Below are positions 15,704-24,440 of a DNA stretch of 64,000 bases, piece by piece. Where the stretch lies: positions 372,001-436,000 of the forward strand of contig NZ_NSKC01000002.1 of the NCBI RefSeq assembly GCF_002286985.1, read 5' to 3'. Below the pieces are notes generated by a model that was not told the origin of the DNA, searched no databases, and worked only from the letters and a program-made list of their open reading frames with translations. Position 1 is the first letter of the stretch, and the number at the start of each line of letters is the position of its first letter. Both the position numbers and the translations under genes were made by a program. Source of the stretch: Halorubrum salipaludis. Its GTDB lineage: Archaea; Halobacteriota; Halobacteria; Halobacteriales; Haloferacaceae.

Positions 15704-16189
15704 ATGTCGCTCCCTATCGACCCGAGTCAGATCGATCCTGCGGACATCGGCGAAGAAGAGGCAACCCTCGAAATGAGCCACGAAGACGCCATCGAACACG
15801 TCCGCGACGCGTTCACCGACGCCGGCTTCGGCGTCCCCGTGGAGTTCTCGCCGTCCGAGATGCTCAACGAGAAGCTCGACAGAGGGGCGCAAAGCGGCTC
15901 TGGCAGTCGGGCGGGGTCCGACGACGAGGGCCGCGATCCCTACTACGTGCTCGGCGCGTGTAACCCCGAAGTCGCCGATCGCGCGCTCGACGCGACCGAC
16001 AACAAACTCGGGGGTCTCATGGCCTGTAACGTCGTTATCTGGGAATCGGAACCCGGAACGCAGGTCGTCTATCACGTCTCCATCATGCGCATCGCACGGC
16101 TGGTCGGAATGGCGCCCGATAACGAAGCAATGGCGGACATCGTCGCCGACACCGGCGAACTCGTCGACGAAGCCTTCGGGAACCTCTAA
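15704..16189 (+). CDS. DUF302 domain protein
   Basis: A 161-residue acidic cytoplasmic protein. The DUF302 fold spans about residues 30-160, with EDAIEHVRDAFTDAGFGVPVEF at its start (abbreviated here), YYVLGACNPEVADRAL with a conserved Cys, and LMACNVVIWE with a second Cys. DUF302 proteins occur beside sulfur and heavy-metal stress genes; their biochemical role is not established. A Ser/Gly/Asp loop (SGSGSRAGSDDEG) is inserted mid-domain. It is divergent from thioredoxin, sharing a 159-bp promoter gap with an operator motif. Start MSLPIDPSQ at 15704. Confidence 0.88.
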   Translation: MSLPIDPSQIDPADIGEEEATLEMSHEDAIEHVRDAFTDAGFGVPVEFSPSEMLNEKLDRGAQSGSGSRAGSDDEGRDPYYVLGACNPEVADRALDATDNKLGGLMACNVVIWESEPGTQVVYHVSIMRIARLVGMAPDNEAMADIVADTGELVDEAFGNL

Positions 16190-16397
16190 CGGGAACTGTC
16201 ACGCTCAACGGGCGTGATACCGATTCGATGACCGAGACTCGGCGTCAGCATCCCGCCGTCGTCGGATCGCGTTTCAATATACCCATCCGGAGTCGTCTTC
16301 CTATATCTTTCCGTACCGTTTCGACGACGTTGCGATCTCCGTCCCGGACGGTTCGAACCCCCGCTGATACCGCTCAGCGCCCGACGGCCGCGCCCGC

Positions 16398-17261
16398 TCA
16401 GCGCCCGACGATCGCCCGCAACGCGAACAACGCGTTCGACTTGCGCTCCCGCACCCGCCGGTAGAAGTAGGAGAACCACTTGGAGCCGTACGGGATGTAC
16501 TGGTACACCTCGGCGTCGACCTCCGGGTCGGCCGCGAGGTCGAACTGCTCTGCCTCGCGGACGCCCATCAGCATCTGGACCTCGTAGGGCGTCCCGTGCT
16601 CGGCGTACAGCTCCGTCGCGTACTCGATCATCGCGGGGTCGTGGCTCCCGACCGCGACGCCGTCGTCGAACGCCTCGAACATGTACGCGAGGCAGTCGCG
16701 GTACGACTCGTCGACGCGGGCCTTCTTCTTGTACGCCAGTTCGCCGGGCTCGTCGTACGCTCCCTTGACCAGCCGGACCTTGCCGGGGAGGTCGGCGAGC
16801 CGTTCGAGATCCTCGCGCGTGCGCTTCAGGTTCGCCTGCACGCAGACGCCGACGTTGCCGTCGGTCGCGGTCGCGTGGCGCTCGAACGCGTCGAGCGTCA
16901 CGTCGGTGGTCTCGTGGTCCTCCATGTCGATCCAGACGAAGGTGTCCGAGGCGGCCGGCGACCCCTCGTTCGCCGCCTCCACGATCCGCGCGAGGTTCTC
17001 CTCGAACGCGTCGTCGCCGATGTCGAGCCCGATCTGGCTCGGCTTGACGGAGACGCAGGCGTCGAGGTCGCGGTCGGCGATCGCCTCGACGAGGTCGACG
17101 TACGCGTCGGCGTCGGCGTCGGCGTCGGGTCGCTCCTCGTAGTGCTCGCCGAGGAGGTTCAGGATGCCGGCCACGCCCCGGCCGTTGAGGCCCTCGACGT
17201 GGTCGAGCGCCGCCTCGGCGGTCTCCCCGGCGACGAAGTTGCTCGCGATGGGCGGTATCAT
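16398..17261 (-). CDS. Proline dehydrogenase
   Basis: A 287-residue FAD enzyme of the monofunctional PRODH type, oxidising L-proline to pyrroline-5-carboxylate. The TIM-barrel motifs include CVSVKPSQIGLD, FVWIDMEDHETTD, VCVQANLKRT, VRLVKGAYDEP and GSHDP, and the C-terminal YGSKWFSYFYRRVRER that binds the substrate carboxylate. Start MIPPIASNF at 17261, with a TATA-like CTTATATCC about 25 bp upstream, so the message is probably leaderless. It is divergent from the branched-chain amino acid transporter; the second enzyme of the pathway might be the aldehyde dehydrogenase at 185 or lie elsewhere. The 208-bp gap downstream, to the DUF302 stop, holds only a weak hairpin at 16199-16217. Confidence 0.92.
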   Translation of the reverse strand: MIPPIASNFVAGETAEAALDHVEGLNGRGVAGILNLLGEHYEERPDADADADAYVDLVEAIADRDLDACVSVKPSQIGLDIGDDAFEENLARIVEAANEGSPAASDTFVWIDMEDHETTDVTLDAFERHATATDGNVGVCVQANLKRTREDLERLADLPGKVRLVKGAYDEPGELAYKKKARVDESYRDCLAYMFEAFDDGVAVGSHDPAMIEYATELYAEHGTPYEVQMLMGVREAEQFDLAADPEVDAEVYQYIPYGSKWFSYFYRRVRERKSNALFALRAIVGR

Positions 17262-17390
17262 ACGATCACCGGGGCGCCCGACGGGGATATAAGGGCACCC
17301 GACCAATTATTTCACACCACGTGAGAGAATTAAACCGTCTCGGTAATGGTGGGCCGCGTGAGAGGTGCGATACGTCCCAACCGACCATGG

Positions 17391-17414
17391 ACGGGTAGGG
17401 TTTCAGATACCCGT
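17391..17414. promoter_or_regulatory. Inverted repeat upstream of livK
   Basis: ACGGGTA, 10 bases, TACCCGT: perfect 7-bp arms ending 26 bp before the substrate-binding protein ATG. It is a candidate operator for the transporter genes. No regulator gene is adjacent. Confidence 0.4.
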
Positions 17415-17440
17415 ACACCAACGAGAACTACAGGTAAGCT

Positions 17441-18772
17441 ATGCCACGAAATAACATGGACCTGACCGACCGGAGAACGCTGCTGAAGCTGACGGGCGGG
17501 GCGGGCGTCGCCGCGCTCGCGGGCTGTCTCAGCACGACCGACGACGGTGAGGACGGGTCCGACGGGAGCGACGGGAGCGATGGAAGCGACGGATCCGACG
17601 GGTCCGACGGTGAGGACGGATCCGACGGCGAAGACGGGAGCGACGGCGGCGACGCCGGCCCGTACGAGATCGGGATGGTCGACTCGCTGACCGGGTCGCT
17701 GTCGGCGTTCGGCGAGCGGAACCAGCGCGGCGTCGAGCTCGCCTTACAGCGGGTCAACGACGTCGGGATAAACGGGCGCGAGCTCGACCTCATCGTCGAG
17801 GACTCCGAGAGCGAGAACCAGGGCGGGATCGCGGCCGCCCAGAAGCTCGTCAACCAGGACGGGGTCCCGTTCCTCATCGGCGCGGTCGGCTCCGGCGTCT
17901 CGCTCGCGATCTACGAGAGCGTCGTCCAGGACACGGACGTGGTCCAGCTGAGCCAGAACTCCACGGGCCTCGACCTCACGAACTTCCCCGGACTCCTCCG
18001 GATGTCGCCGTCGGGGCGCAGCCAGTCGCTCGCGCTCGCGGACATCATCGCCGACGACGGCTACGACGAGGTCGCGATCACCTACGTCAACAACGACTAC
18101 GGACAGAGCCTCACGGACGCGTTCGTGAACGCGTGGGACGGCGACATCGCGTACAACAACCCGCACGACCAGGAGCAGCAGTCGTACTCCAGCGTCGTCT
18201 CCGAGATGAACAGCTCCGGCGCGGACGCGTGGCTCTTCATCACCTACCAGGCGGAGTTCGCGACGATGGTCAACGAGGTGTACTCGTCGGGCTACGAGGC
18301 GCAGTTCTACGGCGCCGACTCCGTCTCCGGCGACAACGTGATCGAGAACACGCCGGAGGGGAGCATGGAGGGGATGAAGATCGTCGTCCCCTCCGCGCCG
18401 GTCGAAGAGGAGAACTACCAGGCGTTCGCGGACGCCTTCGAGTCGGAGTACGGCCAGCAGCCGACCTCGTGGGCGGCGTACGCCTACGACTGCGTCATCA
18501 ACGCCGCGCTCGCGGTCCAGGCGGCCGACGAGTTCACCGGGTCGGCGCTCCAGGACACCGTCCGACGCGTCTCCGGCCCCGACGGCGAGGAGGTGACTTC
18601 CTTCGAGGCCGCCAGCCAGATCCTCGCCGACGGCGGCGGCCCGGACGACGTCGACTACCAGGGCGTCAGCGGCCCCATCGACTTCGACGAGAACGGCGAC
18701 CCGGTCGGGTTCCTTCAGGTCCTTGAAGTGCAGGATCACGACTACGAAGGCATCGACTTCGTCGAAGGCTAA
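17441..18772 (+). CDS. livK: Branched-chain amino acid ABC transporter, substrate-binding lipoprotein
   Basis: A 443-residue periplasmic-binding-type protein of the LivJ/LivK family. The N terminus has a Tat motif (DRRTLLK) and a lipobox LAGC with Cys29 as lipid anchor. Residues 33-72 are an Asp/Gly/Ser repeat linker that holds the domain off the membrane, common in haloarchaeal lipoproteins. The binding domain follows with EIGMVDSLTGSLSAFG. Substrate by family is leucine, isoleucine, valine or another small amide or amino acid. ATG 17441 is used; ATG 17456 (MDLTDRRT) is equally plausible. It is the first of five genes, with livH 9 bp downstream. Confidence 0.92.
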   Translation: MPRNNMDLTDRRTLLKLTGGAGVAALAGCLSTTDDGEDGSDGSDGSDGSDGSDGSDGEDGSDGEDGSDGGDAGPYEIGMVDSLTGSLSAFGERNQRGVELALQRVNDVGINGRELDLIVEDSESENQGGIAAAQKLVNQDGVPFLIGAVGSGVSLAIYESVVQDTDVVQLSQNSTGLDLTNFPGLLRMSPSGRSQSLALADIIADDGYDEVAITYVNNDYGQSLTDAFVNAWDGDIAYNNPHDQEQQSYSSVVSEMNSSGADAWLFITYQAEFATMVNEVYSSGYEAQFYGADSVSGDNVIENTPEGSMEGMKIVVPSAPVEEENYQAFADAFESEYGQQPTSWAAYAYDCVINAALAVQAADEFTGSALQDTVRRVSGPDGEEVTSFEAASQILADGGGPDDVDYQGVSGPIDFDENGDPVGFLQVLEVQDHDYEGIDFVEG

Positions 18773-18781
18773 TCCCGACCG

Positions 18782-19741
18782 ATGACCGTCCTCGGATACC
18801 TGGCGAACGGGCTGGTCTTCAGCAGCATCATCGTCCTCGGCAGCATCGGGCTGTCGCTCGTGTACAGCATCGCCGACTTCGCGAACTTCGCGCACGGCGA
18901 CACGATGACCGTCGGCGCGTACGCGGCGCTCGTGACCTTCGGCGCCGTCGGCGGGCTCGGCGGGGCGGTGCTCGGGCTCCCGTACGGGTTCTTCCTCGCC
19001 TTGGTCGTCGGCATCGCAGTCGCGGCGGTCGTCGCGGTCGGCACGGAGAAGCTCGTCTACGAGCCGCTCGACATCGACTCGATCGGCCTGCTGATCACGT
19101 CGATCGGGATCGCCTTCATCTACCGCGCGGTGATCCAGATCCGGTTCGGCTCCGACTTCACCCGGTACGGGATCCAGCCGCTGCGGCCGATCGAGGCGCT
19201 CGTCCCGTACGGCGTCCGCGTGACGCTCCACGACGTGGCGATCGTCGGCTCGGCGGTCGTCCTCGTCGCGGGGCTGCACGTCCTGTTGCAGTACACCGAC
19301 CTCGGTCGGAAGATGCGCGCGATGGCGGACAACCCGGACTTGGCCCGCGTGAGCGGGATCCGCACGAAGCGGGTCAAGCTGTGGACGTGGGTCATCGGCG
19401 CCGGGCTCGCCGGCGCCGGCGGCGTGTTCCTCGGACTGTTCAACCAGCTCTCGCCGCGGATGGGCTTTAACCTCCTCCTGGTCATCTTCGCTGCGGTGAT
19501 CCTCGGGGGGATCGGCTCCGTCTACGGCGCGATGGCGGGCGGCTTCCTCATCGGCATGATCAACCAGCTAACGCCGTTCTTCTCCGGTGTCGTCGACTCG
19601 CTACCGATCTGGCCGGGGTGGCTCAACGCCGCCCTCGAGAGCCTGGTCAGCATCGAGTACGCGAACGCGATCGCGTTCGTGATCATGGTCGCCGTGCTGT
19701 TGGTCCGGCCCAACGGGATCGCCGGGGAGGGCGCGACATGA
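18782..19741 (+). CDS. livH: Branched-chain amino acid ABC transporter, permease LivH
   Basis: A 319-residue inner-membrane permease with eight or so helices and the LivH hallmarks: GLSLVYSIADFANFAHGD near the start and the EAA-like loop MRAMADNPDLARVSGI. It forms the channel with LivM. Its TGA overlaps the livM start (ATGA), indicating translational coupling. Confidence 0.93.
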   Translation: MTVLGYLANGLVFSSIIVLGSIGLSLVYSIADFANFAHGDTMTVGAYAALVTFGAVGGLGGAVLGLPYGFFLALVVGIAVAAVVAVGTEKLVYEPLDIDSIGLLITSIGIAFIYRAVIQIRFGSDFTRYGIQPLRPIEALVPYGVRVTLHDVAIVGSAVVLVAGLHVLLQYTDLGRKMRAMADNPDLARVSGIRTKRVKLWTWVIGAGLAGAGGVFLGLFNQLSPRMGFNLLLVIFAAVILGGIGSVYGAMAGGFLIGMINQLTPFFSGVVDSLPIWPGWLNAALESLVSIEYANAIAFVIMVAVLLVRPNGIAGEGAT

Positions 19742-20916
19742 GCCTCCTCTCGGATCCGGAGGCGGCGATCGCCGACCTCAGCCGCCCCGAGAAGTGGGTG
19801 CTCGGCGTCAGCGCCGCGTTCGCGCTGTTCCTGCTCGCCGCGCTGCTCACCGGCGCGCTCGGCCCGACGTACTTCCTGTTCCTCGTCGGGCTCGCGGGGA
19901 TGTACGCGCTGTTGTCCTTCGGGCTGAACGCCCAGTGGGGATACACCGGGCTGATCAACTTCAGCGTCGCCGCGTTCTTCGGGATCGGCGCGTACGGCTC
20001 CGCGCTGATGACCGCCGACAGCTCGCCGATCGCGGGCGGGTTCAACCCGCTCGTCGGGCTCGTCGTCGCGCTCGTCCTCGCGTTCGTGCTGGCGCTGCTC
20101 ATCGGCATCCCGACGCTCCGGCTCCGCGCCGACTACCTCGCGATCGCCTCGCTCGGGCTGGCGGAAGTCGTCCGACTGATCGTCCTCAACGAGCGCTGGC
20201 TGACCAACGGGAGCGCGGGGGTGCGCGGCATCCCGAGCTTCTTCGAGGGGTGGCCGGTGCTCTCGACGTTCCCGGAGACGATGCCGGGGCTCCGGCTCGT
20301 GGTGATCCCCGGATCGCCGATACTCCTCGAGACGTCGTTCTGGCGGGCGTCGCTGAACGTCCTGCTCGTGCTCGCGTTCGCGGGCGCGACGTTCCTCGTC
20401 TTACGGCGCGCGCATCAGTCCCCGTGGGGCCGCGTCCTGCGGACGATCCGCTCGGACGAGGACCTCGCGCGGGCGCTGGGGAAGAACACCTACTCGTTCA
20501 AGATGCAGTCGTTCGTGCTCGGCAGCCTGATCATGGCGCTGGCGGGCGTGTTCTACACCCACCTGAACCTCTACGTCGGGCCGGGCGACCTCGACCCGAT
20601 CACGACGTTCTACGCGTGGGTCGCCGTGATATTGGGCGGCAGCGGCTCCAACCGCGGGGCGCTGTTCGGCGGCATCGTCATCGTCACCATCCGCGAGGGG
20701 ACACGCTTCCTCAACGACGTGGCGCTGCCGATCGACCCCGCGCCGCTCAGGCTGCTTTTGATCGGCGTCGTGATCGTCGCGGTCATGCGCTACCGGCCGC
20801 AGGGTATCCTCCCGCCGCAGCGGGAGCTGATCTGGCCGAGCGCCGTCGACGACGCGGGGTCGGATCCGCCCGCCTCGGGCGTCCGCGAGCAGAAGGGAGG
20901 TGGTGACGATGAGTGA
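19738..20916 (+). CDS. livM: Branched-chain amino acid ABC transporter, permease LivM
   Basis: A 392-residue permease with nine or ten helices, LivM type: FGLNAQWGYTGLINFS in the first half and the cytoplasmic loop LRTIRSDEDLARALGKN that contacts the ATPases. The start MSLLSDPEAA overlaps the livH stop by 4 bp; a longer in-frame extension into livH is arginine-rich and rejected. The last 30 residues are hydrophilic. The gene overlaps livG by 8 bp. Confidence 0.93.
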   Translation: MSLLSDPEAAIADLSRPEKWVLGVSAAFALFLLAALLTGALGPTYFLFLVGLAGMYALLSFGLNAQWGYTGLINFSVAAFFGIGAYGSALMTADSSPIAGGFNPLVGLVVALVLAFVLALLIGIPTLRLRADYLAIASLGLAEVVRLIVLNERWLTNGSAGVRGIPSFFEGWPVLSTFPETMPGLRLVVIPGSPILLETSFWRASLNVLLVLAFAGATFLVLRRAHQSPWGRVLRTIRSDEDLARALGKNTYSFKMQSFVLGSLIMALAGVFYTHLNLYVGPGDLDPITTFYAWVAVILGGSGSNRGALFGGIVIVTIREGTRFLNDVALPIDPAPLRLLLIGVVIVAVMRYRPQGILPPQRELIWPSAVDDAGSDPPASGVREQKGGGDDE

Positions 20917-21697
20917 GGGCGCGCTGCCCAAGGAGGATGCGGTCCTCCGCGTCGACGACCTCCAGAAGTCGTTCGGCGGGCTCGCCGCGACCGACCACGC
21001 GACGTTCGCGGTGGAGCGCGGCACGATCACCGGACTCATCGGGCCGAACGGCGCCGGGAAGTCGACGCTGTTCAACCTCATCTCCGGCTTCTACGAGCCG
21101 GACGGCGGGACCGTCGAGGTGAACGGGACCGACGTGACCGGGTTGGAGCCGTACGAGGTCGCCGACCACGGGCTCATCCGGACGTTCCAGACCCCCCGCA
21201 AGCTGGAGGGGATGACGGTCCGCGAGGCAATGTTAGTCGGGCCGCGGAACCAGCCCGGCGAGTCGTTCGTCAAGCTGTTCGCCACTCCGGGGGCGGTCGC
21301 CGAGAGCGAGTCGACGAACCTGGCCGAGGCGGAGCGCATCTTAGAAGAGTTCGAGATCGACCACCTCGCGGCCCAGCCCGCGACCGACATCTCCGGCGGC
21401 CAGATGAAGCTCGTCGAGCTCGCGCGGGCGATGCTCGCCGAGCCGGAGGTGCTCCTGTTGGACGAGCCGGTCGCGGGGGTGAACCCCACACTCGCGAAGA
21501 AGCTCAAAGACCAGATCCGGCGGCTCAACGAGCAGGGGACGACGTTCCTGCTGATCGAACACGACATGGAGTTCGTGATGGACTTAGCCGACCCGATCGT
21601 CGTCTTGGACCAGGGGAGCGTCCTGACGGAGGGCACCCCGGAGGGAGTCCGCAGCGACGATCGCGTCATCGACGCGTACCTCGGAGGCGGCACATGA
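20909..21697 (+). CDS. livG: Branched-chain amino acid ABC transporter, ATPase LivG
   Basis: A 262-residue ABC ATPase. Walker A is GPNGAGKST, the Q-loop follows in IRTFQTP, the signature is SGGQMKLVELARAM, Walker B is VLLLDEP, and the switch His lies in LIEHDM. The long insert after the Q-loop is typical of LivG as opposed to LivF. ATG 20909 was chosen because a strong GGAGGTG sits 7 bp upstream inside the livM 3' end; a GTG three codons earlier is less likely. Its stop overlaps livF by 4 bp. Confidence 0.93.
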   Translation: MSEGALPKEDAVLRVDDLQKSFGGLAATDHATFAVERGTITGLIGPNGAGKSTLFNLISGFYEPDGGTVEVNGTDVTGLEPYEVADHGLIRTFQTPRKLEGMTVREAMLVGPRNQPGESFVKLFATPGAVAESESTNLAEAERILEEFEIDHLAAQPATDISGGQMKLVELARAMLAEPEVLLLDEPVAGVNPTLAKKLKDQIRRLNEQGTTFLLIEHDMEFVMDLADPIVVLDQGSVLTEGTPEGVRSDDRVIDAYLGGGT

Positions 21698-22452
21698 GCG
21701 ACGACACCACTCGGCCCGCGGGGGCCGCCGACGGAACCGACGGCGTCGATCCCGTGCTCTCGCTGTCGAACGTCGACAGCGGGTACGGCGAGGTGCAGGT
21801 GCTCGACGACTGCTCGATCCGGCTCGATCCGGGCGAGATCGTCTGTCTCGTCGGCCCGAACGGCGCCGGGAAGTCGACCGTCCTCAAGACGGCGTTCGGC
21901 ATGCTGACGCCGTGGACGGGGACCGTGGAGTACCACGGCCGCGACATCGGCGGGATGGCGCCCGAAGAGATCGTCCGCGAGGGGATCGGCTACGTCCCCC
22001 AGACCGACAACGTGTTCGGCTCGTTAACGATCGACGAGAACCTCCGGATGGGCGGCGTCGCCCGCGACGGCGGCCTCGACGAGGTGATCGAGACGCTGTA
22101 CGACCGGTTCCCGATCATCGACCGGAAGCGGACCGCGAAGGCGCGGACGCTCTCGGGCGGTCAGCGGCAGGTGCTCGCGTTCGCGCGGGCCCTGGTGATG
22201 GAGCCCGACGTGCTGCTCATCGACGAGCCGTCCGCCGGGCTCGCGCCCAACACCGCCGACGAGGTGTTCGAGGACGTCCGGGAGGTCAACGACATGGACA
22301 CCGCGATCCTGATGGTCGAGCAGAACGTGACGAAGGGGCTCGGCATCTCCGACCGCGGGTACGTCCTCGACCAGGGAACGGTCAGGTTCGAGGGCACGCC
22401 GGAGGAACTCCTCAACGACGAGGAGGTCTCCCAGCTGTACCTCGGGGGCTGA
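21694..22452 (+). CDS. livF: Branched-chain amino acid ABC transporter, ATPase LivF
   Basis: A 252-residue ABC ATPase with Walker A GPNGAGKST, Q-loop GYVPQTDNVF, signature LSGGQRQVLAFARAL, Walker B VLLIDEP and switch region MVEQNV, in which His is replaced by Gln as in other LivF proteins. It ends the five-gene transporter unit; the next gene starts 53 bp later on the same strand and may be read through. Confidence 0.93.
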   Translation: MSDDTTRPAGAADGTDGVDPVLSLSNVDSGYGEVQVLDDCSIRLDPGEIVCLVGPNGAGKSTVLKTAFGMLTPWTGTVEYHGRDIGGMAPEEIVREGIGYVPQTDNVFGSLTIDENLRMGGVARDGGLDEVIETLYDRFPIIDRKRTAKARTLSGGQRQVLAFARALVMEPDVLLIDEPSAGLAPNTADEVFEDVREVNDMDTAILMVEQNVTKGLGISDRGYVLDQGTVRFEGTPEELLNDEEVSQLYLGG

Positions 22453-22505
22453 CCCGGGCGCTCCGCGAACCGTTCGACCCTCCGCCCACCGCGATTCGAA
22501 ACCGC

Positions 22506-23447
22506 ATGTCCGCCAGCATCGGCCGATACGCGTTCGCCCTCGCCCCCCTCGTAGCCGCGGCGCTGTGGGGCGGCATGTACGTCGTCAGCAAGTGGGGGTT
22601 CGAGCTGATCCCGCCGGTGACGCTCGGCTTCCTTCGGGTCGCGGTCGGCGGCGGCGCGCTCTGGCTCGTCGTCGCCGGGCGCGGCGGATCCACGCCCTCG
22701 CGCGACGAGTGGCCCGCGTTCGTCGCGCTCGGGGGGTGGGTGACGCTGACGGTCGCGACCCAGTTCGTCGGCACGGAGCTGACCAACGCCAGCCAGGGGT
22801 CGCTCCTGACGGTCCTCACGCCCGTGTTCACGGTGCTGCTCGGCGCGGCCGTGCTCGGCGAGCGCGTCACGGCGGCGAAGGCGGGCGGGATGACCGTCGC
22901 CGGCGCCGGGACCGCCGTCGTCATCGCCGGGCAGTACGACCTCGCGTCGATGGCCGCGGGCAACGCGGCCGGCGTTGCCCTGCTTTTGGTCGGCAGCGGG
23001 GCGTGGGCCGGCTACACCGTCTGGGGGCTGCCGGCGGTCAGGCGGCACGGGGCGCTGCGCGCGGCGACGTACTCCTCGCTGGCGAGCGTCCCGATGCTCG
23101 GCGCGCTCGCCGCCGTCGAGCTGTGGTACCTCGGGCTCTCGCCGGCCGAAGTCCCGCTGACGGCGGAGTCGGTCGCCGCCGTGCTGTACCTCGGGCTGGC
23201 GTCGACCGCGGCCGCGTGGTACCTCTGGTACAAGGGACTGGAGTTCGTGCCCGCGGGGACCGTCGCGGTCTTCTTCTTCGCGCAGCCGGCGGTCGGGGCG
23301 GCGCTCGGGGCCGCGCTGCTCGGCGAGGCGCTCGGACCGGGGTACCTGATCGGCGGCGCGCTGATGACCGCGGGAATCTGGGCCGTGAGCCGGGAGCGCG
23401 CGGCGTCGACGGACGGGGACGAAGCACACGACGCGGCGGCGGAGTGA
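22506..23447 (+). CDS. EamA/DMT-family permease
   Basis: A 313-residue membrane protein with ten predicted helices in two EamA repeats, the DMT superfamily plan. The first opens with WGGMYVVSKWGFELIPP and the second ends with the family-typical FFFAQPAVGAALGAALLGE. Members export amino acids or other metabolites. It follows livF by 53 bp in the same direction, so an amino acid efflux role would fit, but this is only positional. A much longer frame that runs back into livF is not used: the hydrophobic helices begin at MSASIGRYAF. Confidence 0.88.
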   Translation: MSASIGRYAFALAPLVAAALWGGMYVVSKWGFELIPPVTLGFLRVAVGGGALWLVVAGRGGSTPSRDEWPAFVALGGWVTLTVATQFVGTELTNASQGSLLTVLTPVFTVLLGAAVLGERVTAAKAGGMTVAGAGTAVVIAGQYDLASMAAGNAAGVALLLVGSGAWAGYTVWGLPAVRRHGALRAATYSSLASVPMLGALAAVELWYLGLSPAEVPLTAESVAAVLYLGLASTAAAWYLWYKGLEFVPAGTVAVFFFAQPAVGAALGAALLGEALGPGYLIGGALMTAGIWAVSRERAASTDGDEAHDAAAE

Positions 23448-23505
23448 GCCGGCGGCGTGGGCGTCGACGGCAGAAAGTCGGCGCGCACGTCACCGCCCGC
23501 GTCGC

Positions 23506-24303
23506 TCACGCGGCCCGCTTGTCCAGTTCCCCGGTGAGCTCGGCGGCGTCGAACTCGTGGTCGGGCCGGATCGCGACGAAGTCGAGGAACCGCCGTGCAG
23601 CCAGTATCTCGTCGGTCGAGTAGCTGTCGAGCGCGGCGTCGACGGCGTCGGCCGCGCCGATCAACGGCTCCAGCGCGGCGAGCGCGCTCGCGAGGTCGTA
23701 CGACCGCGCAGACTCGCGGCCCGCCTCGCTCACGCTCGTCGCGTCGATGACGTAGAGGTCCCCGTCGCGCACCAAGACGTTCTCCGCGCGGAGGTCGCCG
23801 TGGGCGAGGCCGGCGTCGTGGACCGTCCGGAGCGTGTCGAACAGCGCCGGGGCGAGCGCGGCCACGTCGGCGGCGGTCAGCTCGTCGAGCGTCCGGAACT
23901 CGGGAAGGTACTCCAGCACGACGACGCCGAGGTCGCCGACCTCCAGCGCCTCGATCGGCTCCGGGGCGTTGACGCCGATCTCGCGGACCCGCCGGGTCGC
24001 CTCCAGCTCGTGGCGGGCCATCTCGTAGGGGGTCTCGTAGCGCTCGAAAAAGCCCTCGGTGCCCGCGGAGAAGGCGCCGAGGTTCCGCCCGGTGGTGAAC
24101 AGCGCGTGGACGAGCGTGTTCTGGCGGGTGATCACCTTCACGAACAGGTCGTCGTCGACGACCATCGGGGTCGACAGCCAGTTGTCGGCGTCGAGGAACC
24201 GCACCCGCATCTCCTCGCGGTCGTACCGGTCCGCCAGCTCGCGGACGACCCGCTCGATGTCGGGCCAGTCCACGCGACCGCGCACGATCCGGCGGAGCTC
24301 CAT
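23506..24303 (-). CDS. RIO/Bud32-like protein kinase
   Basis: A 265-residue protein-kinase-fold protein. Key residues are visible: Lys56 in FVKVI (ATP phosphates), Glu99 in the C-helix, the catalytic loop HGDLRAENVL with Asp170 and Asn175, and metal-binding Asp187 in VIDATS, which replaces the DFG motif as in RIO and Bud32 kinases. The N-terminal 45 residues lack a RIO winged helix. Conserved in haloarchaea as an uncharacterised RIO1-type kinase as far as I recall. It is convergent with the DMT permease and divergent from the acyl-CoA dehydrogenase. Confidence 0.8.
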   Translation of the reverse strand: MELRRIVRGRVDWPDIERVVRELADRYDREEMRVRFLDADNWLSTPMVVDDDLFVKVITRQNTLVHALFTTGRNLGAFSAGTEGFFERYETPYEMARHELEATRRVREIGVNAPEPIEALEVGDLGVVVLEYLPEFRTLDELTAADVAALAPALFDTLRTVHDAGLAHGDLRAENVLVRDGDLYVIDATSVSEAGRESARSYDLASALAALEPLIGAADAVDAALDSYSTDEILAARRFLDFVAIRPDHEFDAAELTGELDKRAA

Positions 24304-24440
24304 GGACGCTCCGAGGCGACCGCGGGTGATAAATGATCACGTCGAGAGCGAGGCGACGGCGCGTCTGCCGTCTCGACGCCCGGCCGAAATCGATCACGGT
24401 CGTTCGTATCGTTTATGCCACCGCGTCGCAATTCTTGCCC

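Noticed and set aside
16199-16217. Terminator hairpin after DUF302
   Set aside because: A 6-bp stem without a following T-tract is not enough support.
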